The notes beneath the pieces are model-generated. The model saw only the letters and a list, made by a program, of their open reading frames with translations. It had not been told where the DNA came from and did not search any database. From NCBI GenBank assembly GCA_030620095.1, contig JAUTXW010000107.1, forward strand, positions 496,001 through 560,000: a stretch of 64,000 nt of DNA, given 5' to 3'. Shown here one piece after another: positions 30,203 through 41,953 of this stretch. Within the stretch, counting starts at the first letter, position 1. Every line of letters begins with the position of its first letter. Source of the DNA: Kuschelorhynchus macadamiae. Lineage: Eukaryota; Arthropoda; Insecta; Coleoptera; Curculionidae. Made by a program: the position numbers and the translations under genes.

Positions 30203-33012
30203 GAGTAGCCCATACGCAAAATCCGCTATACGCTCCATAACAAATTTTAGGCTATGAAAGAAAAACGTATAACTAATTAAACATTTGTTGTAGAAAATGT
30301 TTTAATTATTGAAAAAATTGGAAATAATTATTACAAATCATTGAGATAGATGCGCATAATCTCTTAAATACCGGAATTTAGTTATTTATGTTTATTTTTT
30401 TTAAATAGCGTGTTTTGCAAAAGTATTATGGTTATAGCAGGTTTTGCATGTCATCATGCCGCCATATTGATTTTTAATAAGTAGCAAAACCCGCTATTTT
30501 CTATTACTTCGGGCATGTTGAGATCCCGAAGTAGGAGGGAAGTGATGATACCGCAAAAAATATTAAAAACACGATTAAAGAAATAAATACTCCATAAAGT
30601 GAAGAACTATTAAGTTTAATAAAACAAGTAGAATATAAAATAAAGTCTTACTCTAAAAATAAAATCAAATCTTACTCTAAAAATATTGATGTTTAAGTCT
30701 GGAACTCGGCGTCATCTTCGGGGAGTTGAAAGTCACTATTAATGGTGCTGTCATTGTCCACATCATTATTGTCAGATATAGAGGCTGTATCAGTTTCCCC
30801 CGTACCAGAAAATATGTCGTTATAGAACTGCAACTTTTCTTTCTCCTTCCAGTTGTCACCAAATTGTAGAATGATCAGTTTTTTAACGTCGGAAAGCTTC
30901 GCTGGCTTAACATCAACTCCTCTTTCACCAACTTCGACATGGTTGTTATTTTGAAAGTTTTTTCCTTGCATATAGTTTTAGGATCACAGCAATCAATATT
31001 ATAGAACGGATCTCCTTGTACTAATGCAGTCTTGCCTGATTTACTTCGGGTGATGAAGACTTTCTTTGCTTGTTGAAATTTAAAGTGCCATTGTCCTGGC
31101 TGCTTAATTGTATTTTCGGAGTACGATTTCCAGTTATTTACAGGACAATCATTTTGTCCTAAGTATGTGACTTCCGAATATTTGCTTATTACATCAATGT
31201 AGTCTTTGGGGCCTTCGATGATACTGCGTGCCTTAAATTCTCTTTCCAATGTACCAAATACCCGATCTGCCGGTAGAAATGAATGGCGGACAATAGGAAA
31301 CCAAATCTCAATTCTTTCGATATTTTTAGGGGCTTCAAATAATAACCAAGAGCACAACATTCCTAACAAAGACCTGTTTTGGTTTTGTCCTCCACATCCA
31401 TTGGAGAACAATCTTATGAGCGACAGATCATTTAAGTTTGAGTTGCACAGTCTGTGGTGTAAGGCTGATGCAATTTGGTTGCAGCCTTTTGCAAATTCGT
31501 TCTCGGTCCACACATAGCTTAATGTGTTTTCCTATAAATATAACTGGCGAGAATAATACGCCGCCTGATCTGGAACTTTTGGGAGGACCAAATTTTTTTG
31601 ACAATCGTAACATAACGTTAATGTATTTTCAACCTCTAGACGAAGCTTGTCGTAGAAAGCATCTGCACGCTTCTTGTGGTGTTTCATGTTGAATTTAAGT
31701 GTATCTCTTTTATTCTTGTCCTTCTCTAGCCTAATTTTATTTTCAAAGTTGCAACAGACGGAACACTTATCGGAACATGGACTGTCAAAACTTATATTGA
31801 AACATTCATTAAAAATGGTTCTGAAGTATTCGTAAGTAACAGAAAGGTCTTCAGTAGGATGCTTTTCATTATACCAAGTCCACATTTTTTTTGTTCTGAG
31901 CTCACTTGGCAGATATTGTCGTTTTGTATGTTTGCCACGAGTATAATGACTTTGAATGGGTTTGAATGTTTTAATAAATGCCTTAACTGCGTCTCGCCGT
32001 GCTTGGTACTTTAAACTTTTGCGATCGCCTCCTCTTGTTTCTGTAGGTGTCCTACCAAATTCCAAAAATTTTTGACACAATCTGTTTACCCTATCCCGCT
32101 TTTCTTGGAGAATGCTCAAAAATGCCGCTCGACAAACTCTAACATTATCAGTGACCCCACCTCTTTGTTTCGGAAGAACGAAACAGGTACTTATATTTCT
32201 TCTTCTATCTAAGTCTCTAGCAACGCATGTCTTTTTTGGTGATTTAATGTAAACATGTTGTAATATATAATTTTTTTCCACTCTAAACTCGGAACTTCAT
32301 AATATTTTTGATAAATTTTTCGCACATCCTGCATTGACAATTCATTTCACTGGAAAGCAGATGCCTTATGTTCGCAATTCGGCTTCTTTGGCAGTCCTTT
32401 AGGTAGTTGCCTATAACAAAAAAATACCCTTAATAGAAATAAGAAATATAATATAATAAACTAGGAACCTACCTAGTTTTTTTTGCAATATTTCTCTTCC
32501 ATGTTTCAGGGCACCTTTTTCTTTTTCTTGAACGTGTAGGCTGGGTTTCAACAATAACCTCAGACATTTTCCACACAGTTTTTCAGCAATTTTTTTAAAC
32601 GTAAACAAATAGAAGCACCTCTGGATTCAACCAAAACATTTATTGCAATTTGCAATACGAAATAATCACAACGCCACGCTACGTTTAAAATAGTAACTAC
32701 ATACAAATTCCGCGAAACCATAAAGTAACTGGTTTTGCAGCAGTATTCTCGATAGATCTAGAGATCATTATCGAATATAACGCACTTTGCACGCGTTCGA
32801 ACATTTAGCTGATTTTGCATCTGTTTACCTTGAGCATATAGCGGCTTTTGAAAATGTACGCATTCTTTTGACTCAATTTTAAATAGGATACAGCGCGTCT
32901 TGCAGCTTAAAATGTGATCAGATAGTTAGCTTCGACCTTTTAGAAGACCATGTTGCCAATAACTTCGTTTTAAATTTTTTGGCATATAGCGGTTTTTGCA
33001 TATGGGCTACTC
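30203..33012 (-). mobile_element. CMC-like (CACTA/Chapaev-related) DNA transposon
   Basis: Inverted termini GAGTAGCCCATACGCAAAAT (left) and GAGTAGCCCATATGCAAAAA (right, minus strand) are flanked by AATT (30199-30202, 33013-33016), a likely 4-bp duplication that is itself palindromic. Many subterminal copies of an AGCGGGTTTTGCA-like motif lie in both ends, as in CACTA and related elements. One decayed gene inside. The superfamily is inferred from architecture. Confidence 0.65.
30693..32608 (-). pseudogene. Transposase-like protein of the CMC-like element, broken
   Basis: Exon 1 (about 32466-32608, FTFKKIAEKLCGKCLRLLLK) ends at an ACTAG/GTAGGT donor, and exon 2 starts after TTTGTTATAG. The main part reads RGGVTDNVRVCRAAFLSIL, ETRGGDRKSLKYQARRDAVK, then a zinc-binding CSDKCSVCCNFE and a nuclease-like block FSNGCGGQNQNRSL. 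The family is recognisable from many arthropod proteins (DUF7869-like, by recall). Breaks are a stop after exon 2 starts, a TAG plus probable deletion near 31520, and a shift near 30930. The exact reaction is unproven. I infer DNA transposition. Confidence 0.65.
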
Positions 33013-33385
33013 AATTATAAAAGGGTATTTTACAATTATCTAACTTTTGATTAAAGTTTACAGGTTAATCTCAATGCAATCCTATTATATTAAACATCTT
33101 TAACATCTGATTTTAGAGTTTTATTAAATATTTCAGACTGTATCATATTTAGGGTTATTCATGGGACCTTAGTTGTCAGTTGAATCCAGTAAGTTTTTTT
33201 AATAGACCATGAATGGCGCCCAAATCATAACATTTTAGTGATTTGGATTAACTGACAAGTAACTGCAAACAACACATAAAGGAAAAAGGGTAAGAAAAGA
33301 ACCACCCCTATAAGTAGCCACGACAAAGAGCAGCTGAGGCATACATCTTTTTTTTTTTAGGTCTAATTTTAATATCAACAAAAAA
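33013..33385. other. Unexplained insert in hAT-C, right part
   Basis: Non-coding AT-rich DNA between the CMC-like element and the last hAT-C segment. With 29105-30202 it forms about 1.5 kb of unassigned sequence. Confidence 0.4.
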
Positions 33386-33908
33386 GATGTCATAGATTTA
33401 ACGATTTAAATGATTTTAAATTCCTCGAGCTCTGCAATTTTGATGCATTTAAAAGAAAAATTTTTCCAGAAGATGCGTTTAAATCTCTTCTTCTTCATTA
33501 TGGCCAGTTCTTCGACCGAGTGTTACTGCGATCTGAACTAAAAGTGTTTTACGAAACTGATGACAGCGCAAGAAATAACGCTAAGGAACTAATGCAATTT
33601 TTAAAAAACAAGAAGCTGGAAGATGCCTATACCGAAGTGTCAAAATTGTGTGAATTAGTATTGACAATATCTGCCACAAGTTCATCAGTAGAACGTAATT
33701 TTTCAACACTTAAACGTATAAAAAATTTCGTGAGGAATTCAATGGGGCAGGAGAGACTTTCGCATACATCGCTGTCATGTTTTTTTATGATGACGTCATT
33801 GACGAATTTGCAAAAAATGATCGAAGAATCGAATTACATTAGAAATAAGTAAGTTTCTAAAAATTGCTTCCCCTTCTTAAAATTTCACCGCACGCCGCTG
33901 CTTGCAGC

Positions 33909-34640
33909 ACCTCTTTTTTGCTGCTTTTGGTTGGTACTTTTTCAGCTCTGGTGCTGTGATAACTAGCATTATCATAAACGACTACACTGCCGGGCAGGAT
34001 ATTCAGAAGAAGAAAGTTTTTCATCCAATTTTCAAAAAGCTCACTCGTTATGTCCTGATGTTAGTCTAACGAGCAGTCTTGCCAACCTTCAATTGTAGCG
34101 TCATGGGTGTCGAACCAAGTAAAAAGTTAATATTTCGATTTTCTGCACGTAACTGTAAATATTTTTGTCTCCATTCCGCAAGTCGTTGGTTCTGTCTAAT
34201 GCAAATGCGCTTGTCAATTTTTTAAAATCCATTTTATGCAGGAATCGGTGCAACGTTTCGCGTACTAGCAATGAATTGACCATTTGCTAATCCTTTTTCT
34301 CGCAAAGAATCAAGTGACGGAATCTGCTTAAGCTCATACATCTCATACACTTCCCTGCGAATTAATTCTGGATCAAACACTTCCCAAACACTTCCATAGT
34401 GCCTTTGTCAGATCTGTTCTTCCTCTCCAGTGAATTGTCTTGGTTAAGGAATCGACGCAAGGTAGACCTTGGAATGCCGGTTAACTCCACTGTCCTCTTA
34501 ATGGTAGCTTCTATGCCATCTGACGCTTTTAGAAGTCCTGCAGACAAATATTTGAAGGTTACTGAACGTTTCTTGATTTTGCTGCATATAAATATTAGTG
34601 AATGCGATTTAAAGCTTTGCATTGGTTTGTGAGTTATTAT
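33909..34640 (-). pseudogene. 5' part of a DD82E-like transposase, cut by hAT-C
   Basis: The minus strand reads TVELTGIPRSTLRRFLNQ (helix-turn-helix, about 34480), SLLVRETLHRFLHKMDFKKL (about 34260), ELFENWMKNF and VVYDNASYHSTRAEKVPTK (about 33970) with the second catalytic Asp. It joins 21257 across the hAT. Several shifts and stops are present, and the region holding the first Asp is badly decayed. This is the oldest layer of the nest. Confidence 0.75.
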
Positions 34641-34883
34641 TGGCGGATGTGCTATAGTCCATGGCACTGTAAGGAGTCGCAAAAGACGTCACCGTATGAC
34701 TACAATTGAAGAAAACAGAGATAACGAACTAATAATACCTCGCAGTAAGATTGTTGCTCTAAAAATAAATAACACCACTGAATACCGCTAATGCCAAATG
34801 ATTTAATAATAAAAATAAAACTAGTTGAACCCCGTCGATTTCTACGGCAGGCGTATTGAAAAGTGTAAGTTAGGGTTCCATGT

Positions 34884-36949
34884 TTACAGCACCTCCTTAA
34901 ATACTACATTGAGAGTATTGCTCCCTTTTGGCATTATTTGTACTTTCAAATTGTCGAACGATCGCACTCGAGACATTGCTACGTACAACTGGCCATGGCT
35001 AAATACAGGCTGGGGTAAATAAATACCAACACGATCAAGAGTTTGCCCTTGCGCTTTGTTTATGGTCATACAAAATGCAAGACGTATAGGGAATTGGCGT
35101 CTTCTGAAAGAAAAAGGAAGAGTTGTATCTGATGGCGTTAAGTCGATTCTAGGAATTAAAGCTCTTTCACCTACTCTTTCGCCAGTGATAATTTCCAAAT
35201 CCAAACAATTGTCGTACATATGTCGAACAATTAATCTGGTACCATTCAAAAGTCCCTGGGAAGCATTTAGGTTTCTTAAAAGCATGACAATAGCTCCAGT
35301 TTTTAATGTGAGGATATGTGGAGGCAAACCACTTAACTCTAAACTATTTAGAAATTCCATAGGAAACTGAAGAATTTGATTCTCCTCTTCCGTTATTAAA
35401 TTATTTACACTAATGTATGTTCTAGGGGTTCCAGGTATAAGGTCTATAACTTTAGAATTGATATCATCACAATGTTCATTTTTTGGGGCTAGAATAGCAA
35501 ATTTTGAAAAATTAATAACATCTTCTGGTGACACGAATTCTTTCCCAAAAATTTCAGAAACAATGTCTTCTTTCGCAATTATACTTGACGGCAAATCGAT
35601 AACAGCTGAATTTCAAGCAGAAAATTAGCAAATTCCAACTCTTCTGGTCTTGCTCGCATATTTCTAAATAACTTAAATACCCTAAATTGTGGCCATAAGG
35701 GAGAAAACTTGATACAGTTTTGAATTATTGTTTCTCTTGAAGCATGTGGAACTACTGGCAAGACCTGTCGAAAATCTCCCCCAAGTACAATAATTTTCCC
35801 TCCAAAAGGTATGTCATCACCCATAATGTCTTTGAGAAGTCTATGGACGCACATTAATGCATAGACATTGGCCATCGGCGCTTCATCCCATATAATTAGT
35901 CTTGCTAACTTGATATCAGATGCTGCTTTACTATTAACTTTTAAAGATGATATAGAATTTTCATGCAGTTTTAAGGGTAACTTAAACCTACTATGTACCG
36001 TACGGCCATTTGGTAATAACATAGCAGCGATACCAGTCCATGCCACAGATATTACTTCCAAACCTAAATCGAAGCACTTTCTTATAAGACACCGATATAC
36101 AAAAGTCTTTCCAGTACCGCCCGGGCCATCTATAAAATAAGCATTGCATTTGCCTGTATTATTCTGTTGCATTACATGAATAATTTCATTAACGATCAAA
36201 AGTTGTTCATCATTAGCTTGTTGTATCATCGAGTCATAATTAAAATTTGGAATTATGGAAGACTCTATGCTTGAAGTTGCTAGTGGAACATCGTCGATAG
36301 TGGGTAAATTGAATGTTGAAAGAGAAAACCCATGTAATTTAAAGGTTTCATTTATATCTCTTAGACTCAATTGATAAGCTATCTCCTGGCTGTGAAGACG
36401 TACATAATCTTCGCTGAAAGAGTCTTTAAAAACATTCCATAAATGAAGTGCATTGGATGGTTGTTGAAATATACAAATAAACGAAAATAATTGCCGTAAT
36501 TGAAACGGCATTTGAATAACTGAAGCCTCAAGTAGACAACGATGCCACTCATTATCATCTAGAAGTAACCCACGTTGCATTGCTGCTTCCTTGAAAGTAG
36601 AATAAGTAACATTACGGTATGACCTCAAATCTTCAAAACTGGTGGCACCCACTACATGAAGCAACAGCAAGCGAAGATGATATCGCTCAGATTCTGTGGG
36701 AGAAACATTAAACATTCTACCAATAATTTTACAAAATTTAACACGTTTTTTCCATAATCGGCTACTTTTATCCCAAACATAATAATTTGGCGTTTCTGGA
36801 TAAATGTGAGGACTTCTTTTTGACAAATCCTTATTTAGGTTAAACCATCCAATCAGTTCTGTGTGTCTTAGTTCTGCTTTAAGTAAAGCTTCAGCGGCAT
36901 TTTCTTCATGAAAATAAACTTGTTGTTCTTGTGGCAAATGAACAGGCAA
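34884..36949 (-). pseudogene. Helitron PIF1-like helicase region
   Basis: In order: LPVHLPQEQQVYF, VWDKSSRLWKKRVKFCKIIG, Walker A GPGGTGKTFVYRC near 36120, Walker B LARLIIWDEAPM near 35890, LGGDFRQVLPVV near 35780. After a shift near 35615 comes the C-terminal helicase part (NKAQGQTLDRVGIYL, HGQLYVAMSRVRS near 35000). The helicase would unwind DNA during rolling-circle transposition. It was joined to Rep upstream in one frame. A TAA separates them at 36966. Confidence 0.92.
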
Positions 36950-36967
36950 ACGAATTACAGAGCGAGA

Positions 36968-38765
36968 TTATTCATGCATAGGATAGGAAAAAATTCTATA
37001 CGCAGCCTCACTCGGACTGACATATCGCGTGTTTAAAAAAGCTGACACTTCATCGTAATGAAGTACGTCACCATCGGCAGTTACCTGCAAATTGGCACAG
37101 TCATGTCCTTTGTAGACGTATTTATGAATGTATTTTATACTGTGAACACTTGCACAAAGTTCTACATTAATATGGGCTTGAAAGTAAAGTAAGAGAAAGG
37201 AATTATAAGGAACTATATAACGATTGTCAAGTTCTACATCACTACCTTGTACATGTTTAGTAATTGTTCTACCATTATTTCTTCTTCGGTAATTGGAATA
37301 GCCATTTACATTTTCTGTTGTCTCATGAATAAATTCTTTTGGGAACCCCTTTTTACATTTACCATCGGCCATACACACTGATTTTGGATTAAGAATACCG
37401 CAAGGCTCGTGCACCATATGAGTTTTGACTAAATTGTATAAGGCCGTATTACTACTTGGGCCTGGTATTTCTGCGGAAACAATGTTGTCAATATCTGAGA
37501 TTTCCCTAAATTTGCAAGTATCTCGAAGACATAATAATAAGTGAACATGTGGTAAACCTCTCTTTTGGAATTCAACAGTATACAAAAATATTAGTACTTC
37601 GCCAAAAATTTGTTTTTGGTTTATCAAACGTAACAATTCCTTTACTTTTACATGAAACACGCGAACAGTAACATCTGGCCTATTATTAGCTGTTTCATAA
37701 GAATGTAATCTATTTGTAATTTCAGGCCATAAAGGATTACATGTAAACGTGAAAAAAATGTCTGGTTTACCAAATTTTCTTACAATGGCCATTGCATCCT
37801 GATAATTTTGCATCATGTTTCGAGGACTGCCAGTAAACGATGAGGGTAAAATAACAACACGTCCAGCCTTTAAGTTTCGGTTGTCGGCCCTTACATGTAA
37901 AGCATCTGCAAGACCGGCATATGTATCTACTCGCAATTTTACCTGTTGGTTACGGATGAATTTCAATCTGTCGCCTTCGATGCGACAGTAATAATCAACA
38001 ATTAACTGTTGTGTTAGCTTCCCAGTATTAATTATTGGGTTGAAGTTTCCTACAGGAGGAAAACCTCGAACCATAAGTCTGTAACATATATATTCTCTCA
38101 TAGATATATTTTGGCGAATTTTAGTTTTGCGCTCTCCAGTTGGCATAGAAATATGCCATCCTGGTTCCCCACACAGCCAAATCAATACATATGACATCGG
38201 ATCGCAATGCATACTGTCAAAATCGATATTTTTTAATCCACCGTCATGTGCATAAACAGCGATATGTCTATGCGAAGGTGGAGCACCGTCGGTTGACTCA
38301 AAAACAGCTGCAACTTCAGAACATGTCGGATCATTATACCGTCTAGGATCTGATTTGGGTTCGTGATAAAAACGCATTATGAAATTAATAGGTACGCGAT
38401 TTTCTTTTAAAGCTAACTCCTTTTCTTCAGATATTTTTTGATGCATTGTCTTATATGATTTCACATACGGATTACATTGATTTAAAATGCGATTTAGTTT
38501 TTCTAGAATGTCTTTTCAATGAACTATTTGCAGTATGTTCAAGTCTAATTTGATTGGCTTCCGAAAAGTCCAAAATATACAATTGTCCATAAGAAGCACA
38601 TCCCGCATTTTGAGGGTATAATGATGAAATTTTATGATGCACAACGCCAAGAATTTTAAAACAATACGGCCCGTGTCCGGGGGGTAATATTATATTTGCA
38701 CCGAATGACACAAACGACAAAGCATTATTATATTGTCGAATATTATGTCGAAAATTTTTGGACAT
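36968..38765 (-). pseudogene. Helitron Rep (HUH endonuclease) region
   Basis: A shift near 38500 divides it. The N-terminal part has FGANIILPPGHGPYCFKILG. The main part has FFTFTCNPLWPEI (near 37750), the metal-binding HUH in RGLPHVHLLLCL (near 37540), CMADGKCKKGFPKEF, and the two-tyrosine block YIHKYVYKG (near 37120) that in HUH enzymes nicks and holds DNA. It ends RIFSYPMHE then TAA, where family members usually continue straight into the helicase. The lesions are a frameshift and a single nonsense codon. Confidence 0.92.
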
Positions 38766-38772
38766 CTCGTTA

Positions 38773-39555
38773 TTACCTATATATATATAAATCTTTCATT
38801 TCATCAATAATCCGAAATTCCGGCAATTTGAACTTTTTATCACAACAACATAGGCCAAAGTAGCCAGCCGAATTTCTTTCACACGAAAAGAACAGAGCTG
38901 AACAATAAGTACATATGTTGCTTAAGTTACCTAAGTTAAATGGAGTTACATTATTTGAAATAGTATTAGAAACGGCACATCTATATTGAATTGTAAAACT
39001 TTTATTTTGTTCGCGTTTTAGTTGTTTTTGAGAGCGTTTACGTAATTTTTCCCTTCCGCCAGTTAACGTCTTCTTTGGCTTACGTTTTTTTGAAATAGTA
39101 GGTTGCACTACCACACCCGCATCGGTGGTGAGTGAATCGGACAAAACTGACCGGAATTCCAAAACACTATAATGTCCTGCATCAACGTTACCAGAAAAAA
39201 GTAAATTACAAATAATATTTCCGGTGCCATAGTCAAGAGTTTCGTTATTGTTATCTGTATGCACTCTAAACAAATGATCAGGAAACAACTTACTAATACA
39301 GTGCAATTCGACATGTCCGGCGTACTCACCATCTAAAGATAACAAATTTTCATAATCAAGGGAATTAGTAATCGGCAACCTGTATGATGAATCACCAACC
39401 ACAAAATCTTCATAATATTCCCATTCATTTTTAATTTTTTCAACAACTTGCAGACGTATTTCGCGATGATGTTCTTCATTATTAAATAAACAATGCGAAA
39501 CAGAACGAAATAAACAATTTCCGTCACCTATAATAGGAACAACATGTCGTTCCAT
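38773..39555 (-). pseudogene. Helitron OTU-like cysteine protease domain
   Basis: Starts MERHVVPIIGDGNCLFRSVS, with the OTU Asp and Cys, and has the His in DAGHYSVLEF about 110 residues later. It is followed by a basic stretch and a CXXC-like segment. The frame is lost in a run of TA at 38780-38790, after which the Rep part resumes one base off. OTU domains cleave ubiquitin-type links in hosts. Their role in Helitrons is unknown. Confidence 0.9.
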
Positions 39556-39716
39556 ACTTGCGCTTGCTCAAACACCGTAAAATAAATACTAATATCTCGG
39601 CTAATACTGAGCGAACTGAAAAGCCACTAAAAACTTGACATCTACTATAAAGCATAAAGCCACTGTCTGTACCTGTACGCGAGCAAAGATAAAAAAAAAT
39701 CATCGAAATCAGTGAA

Positions 39717-39822
39717 GCGGTAGAAAACTAATCGTTTAGCAGACCTCCAAAATAAATTAGTGTTACGGCGTGTGTAGATGTCGCCTAGCGGTAGAAAACT
39801 AATCGTTTAGCAGACCTCCAAA
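39717..39822. repeat. Imperfect tandem repeat near the Helitron 5' end
   Basis: GCGGTAGAAAACTAATCGTT at 39717 recurs at 39788 (period 71), followed both times by TAGCAGACCTCCAAA. Confidence 0.75.
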
Positions 39823-40081
39823 CTATGTCGCCTCAAGTATACAGAAATAAATTAGTTTCACGGTCTCAATTATAGCGCATTCGCCACCCTCTCCAGAAAT
39901 GTTATTAAAAAAACATATATTGGTTTTATAGAAAAAAATACGCATTAAAACAATATAAAAATGCTTCATGTTCCATCTATGGATAGAGACCTTTCATTTA
40001 AAAGAAAAATCATCGAAATCCGTTAAGCGAGAGTAGCTTGAGGATGGAGACAAAAATACCCTTTGAGCTTTAATATATAGA

Positions 40082-40978
40082 TACCGAGCTGTACTGAGAA
40101 ACGCTTGCAAACCAGACCTTAATTGCTTTATGGGGGGTAAAATACCACCTGATCGTTATGAGCCCAGCAACTTCATGACCATTTATCGTGTGTCGGACTA
40201 TCCTACTAGTAAAGGCCTTTCTCTCTTTCCATCATCTGCAAGTCTTTAATTCCCGCATCAATAACCGTTCTCTTGCGAACTTATCGTGCGGATCCAAAGT
40301 CACCAACATTATGAATCAAATCAGAAAACACAGCGAATACCAAAATGTTGTGTGATTCTTTTATCGAGCTATTAAATCTCGATGGACTATTCACAAATAT
40401 ACAGGGAGAAAGAAAATAGTCTTTTTTTATTATAATACGCAATATTATTAAGATAGCCATTTAATATTAATTTATATATTAACTGCCGAGGGAAACAAAA
40501 ATACACAAAATGGCAAGCGCCTTAATAAAATCGGAAGGCGGTTCGAATCAGTGGAATAACCAGGATATGTTCTGTTTATACAGCCACTTAATGAAGTGAG
40601 ATTTTTCTATCAATCACCAAAAATTATGAGCCTCGCTTGGCCTAAAAATCTAACCACTTATACAGTGTCATTTATTTAAATGCGGGCCATCCCTGTGCAA
40701 AGAAAACTTGTTTTTTTTTGTATTGTGATAACAAAAAAAATTTATTTTGCAAAAATATTATACACTTTTGTTAAAAACACAAGATAATTAATTATTACTT
40801 CCCTCGTGAGATTTTTTCTAGGTCCCTAGATGCCGGAAAACATGTTTTCTCAATTCCGTCTGTCTGTAGGTATGTCTGTCCGTCAGTCTGTCTGTTCGCG
40901 GCATAGCTAAAAAACTACTTATCCGATTTCTTCAAATTTCAGTCCAAAATTAAGGGCCATGCATGCGAAAAATCCAGG

Positions 40979-41031
<53 letters not shown>
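40082..41031. other. Spacer with tandem TGTC runs and (TA)n
   Basis: No gene seen. 40855-40900 is a TCTGTC/TGTCCG-rich stretch common in arthropod repeats. 40981-41030 is a pure (AT) tract that provides the TA next to the following mariner. Confidence 0.6.
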
Positions 41032-41032
<1 letters not shown>

Positions 41033-41726
41033 TCTGTGTCCGAGATAAGGAGGGCCACTATGGGGATTTTGGAAACGGTAAGAGATACAACTTTGGTTAA
41101 ATGGGAGAAAAGTTGCGTAATCAAGGGTCTAAGAAAATGGCGTTTTCAAATTCCTGAAACATTTTTCGGATTTTGAGATATTTTGAAAAAATTGGATTTT
41201 TTGATTTTACGAACTATTTTTTTCTGGCGTTATTATTTGCCCTAGAGCGAAACCAATAACAATTCTCCACAGCAACTTTTAATGCTCTTTAGGACGACGT
41301 TATTAGTTTCTTAATCTGACGTTTCGTTTTTGTGGGACCATCATCAACTTCATTTTTTTAAATACGGCCCTGATATTCTGATATCAGATTCTGAAAGCCC
41401 TTTCTATTTCGAATTCAACGATGTATAACACTTTATGGTTTAATTGCGTTTTAGTCTTTTTTTCTTGCCTTACACAAGAAAATTCCTATTACGGACCTGT
41501 ATACACCAATACACATATGAAAACCGAAATAGTATTGACGACTTGACTTTTTTTTTAATGTAGATTAGTTTTAGGCCAATAATGGACATTTCATCTAATA
41601 TAAAAACATCATTTTATTCGTAATCATACAGTCATATGAAAAATTCAAATTCTGCAGGTATTTTCTCGTGTACCATTCGCAGTATGAACGACGATAATTT
41701 TCCAAATACATACATACGCAAAAATT

Positions 41727-41952
41727 AATTAATAGAAGACATGACTAATTATTGCGCACTAAATTACACAGTAAGCAAATGTGTCAAAAAATCAACGTTA
41801 CTGACAATTATTAAAGAAAAGCAGGCTCCGGAAAACAAATGAATGTGTTGATGGCCTCTTATACATTTGAATTGTCAGCTAACGTTGATTGTTTGACACA
41901 TTAGCTTACTGTGTAATTTAGTGCGCAATAATTAGTCATTTCTTCTATTAAT
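41727..41952. repeat. 226-bp hairpin abutting the transposase start codon
   Basis: 41727-41812 (AATTAATAGAAGACATGACT ...) is the complement of 41868-41952 (... AGTCATTTCTTCTATTAATT) with few mismatches and a loop of about 55 nt. The transposase ATG begins two bases later. Confidence 0.85.
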
Positions 41953-41953
41953 T

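Larger units (their letters stand above)
21677..33852 (+). pseudogene. hAT-C transposase in four pieces
   Basis: Pieces are 21677-21944 (MEDNNTDLDMQIPSTSAVGN, then shifted KNLTTKMKNCSRHFYPEKQ), 25573-26158 (CENISKLFCW, LGFRGHDETKVSSNRGNF, VLDEKTDITNFRQL), 28357-29105 (SIVIRYVKTDR, SYDGAAVM with one change, KTTKRTQALDSIVHKR) and 33385-33852 (DLNDFKFLELCNFDAF, LTISATSSSVERNFSTLKRI, the dimerisation region). They follow one ZMYM1-like hAT protein from N- to C-terminus. Breaks coincide with nested elements and with older stops and shifts. Confidence 0.85.
21258..33900 (+). mobile_element. 12.6-kb hAT family C composite with three nested insertions
   Basis: Left terminus CAGGGGCGTGCAG at 21258. 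Right terminus CAGCGGCGTGCGG on the minus strand, ending at 33900. The 8-bp duplication CTTGCAGC is perfect at 21250-21257 and 33901-33908. The hAT itself carries a piggyBac (21945-25568), a DD82E element (26161-28354) and a block of about 4.3 kb (29105-33385) that includes a CMC-like element. Without them the hAT would be about 2.5 kb. Confidence 0.93.
34821..40081 (-). mobile_element. Helitron with OTU domain
   Basis: On the minus strand it begins TCTATATATTAAAGC at 40081 and ends GGGGTTCAACTAG at 34821. The flanking bases are A before and T after, the A/T target expected for Helitrons. A short hairpin (CCGT...ACGG) lies about 12 nt before the 3' CTAG. One broken polyprotein fills it. Helitrons replicate by rolling circle, leave no target duplication and can capture host sequence. 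Confidence 0.92.

Noticed and set aside
40981..41030. Long (AT) tract as a possible regulatory feature
   Set aside because: A simple microsatellite. Its only relevance is supplying TA targets.
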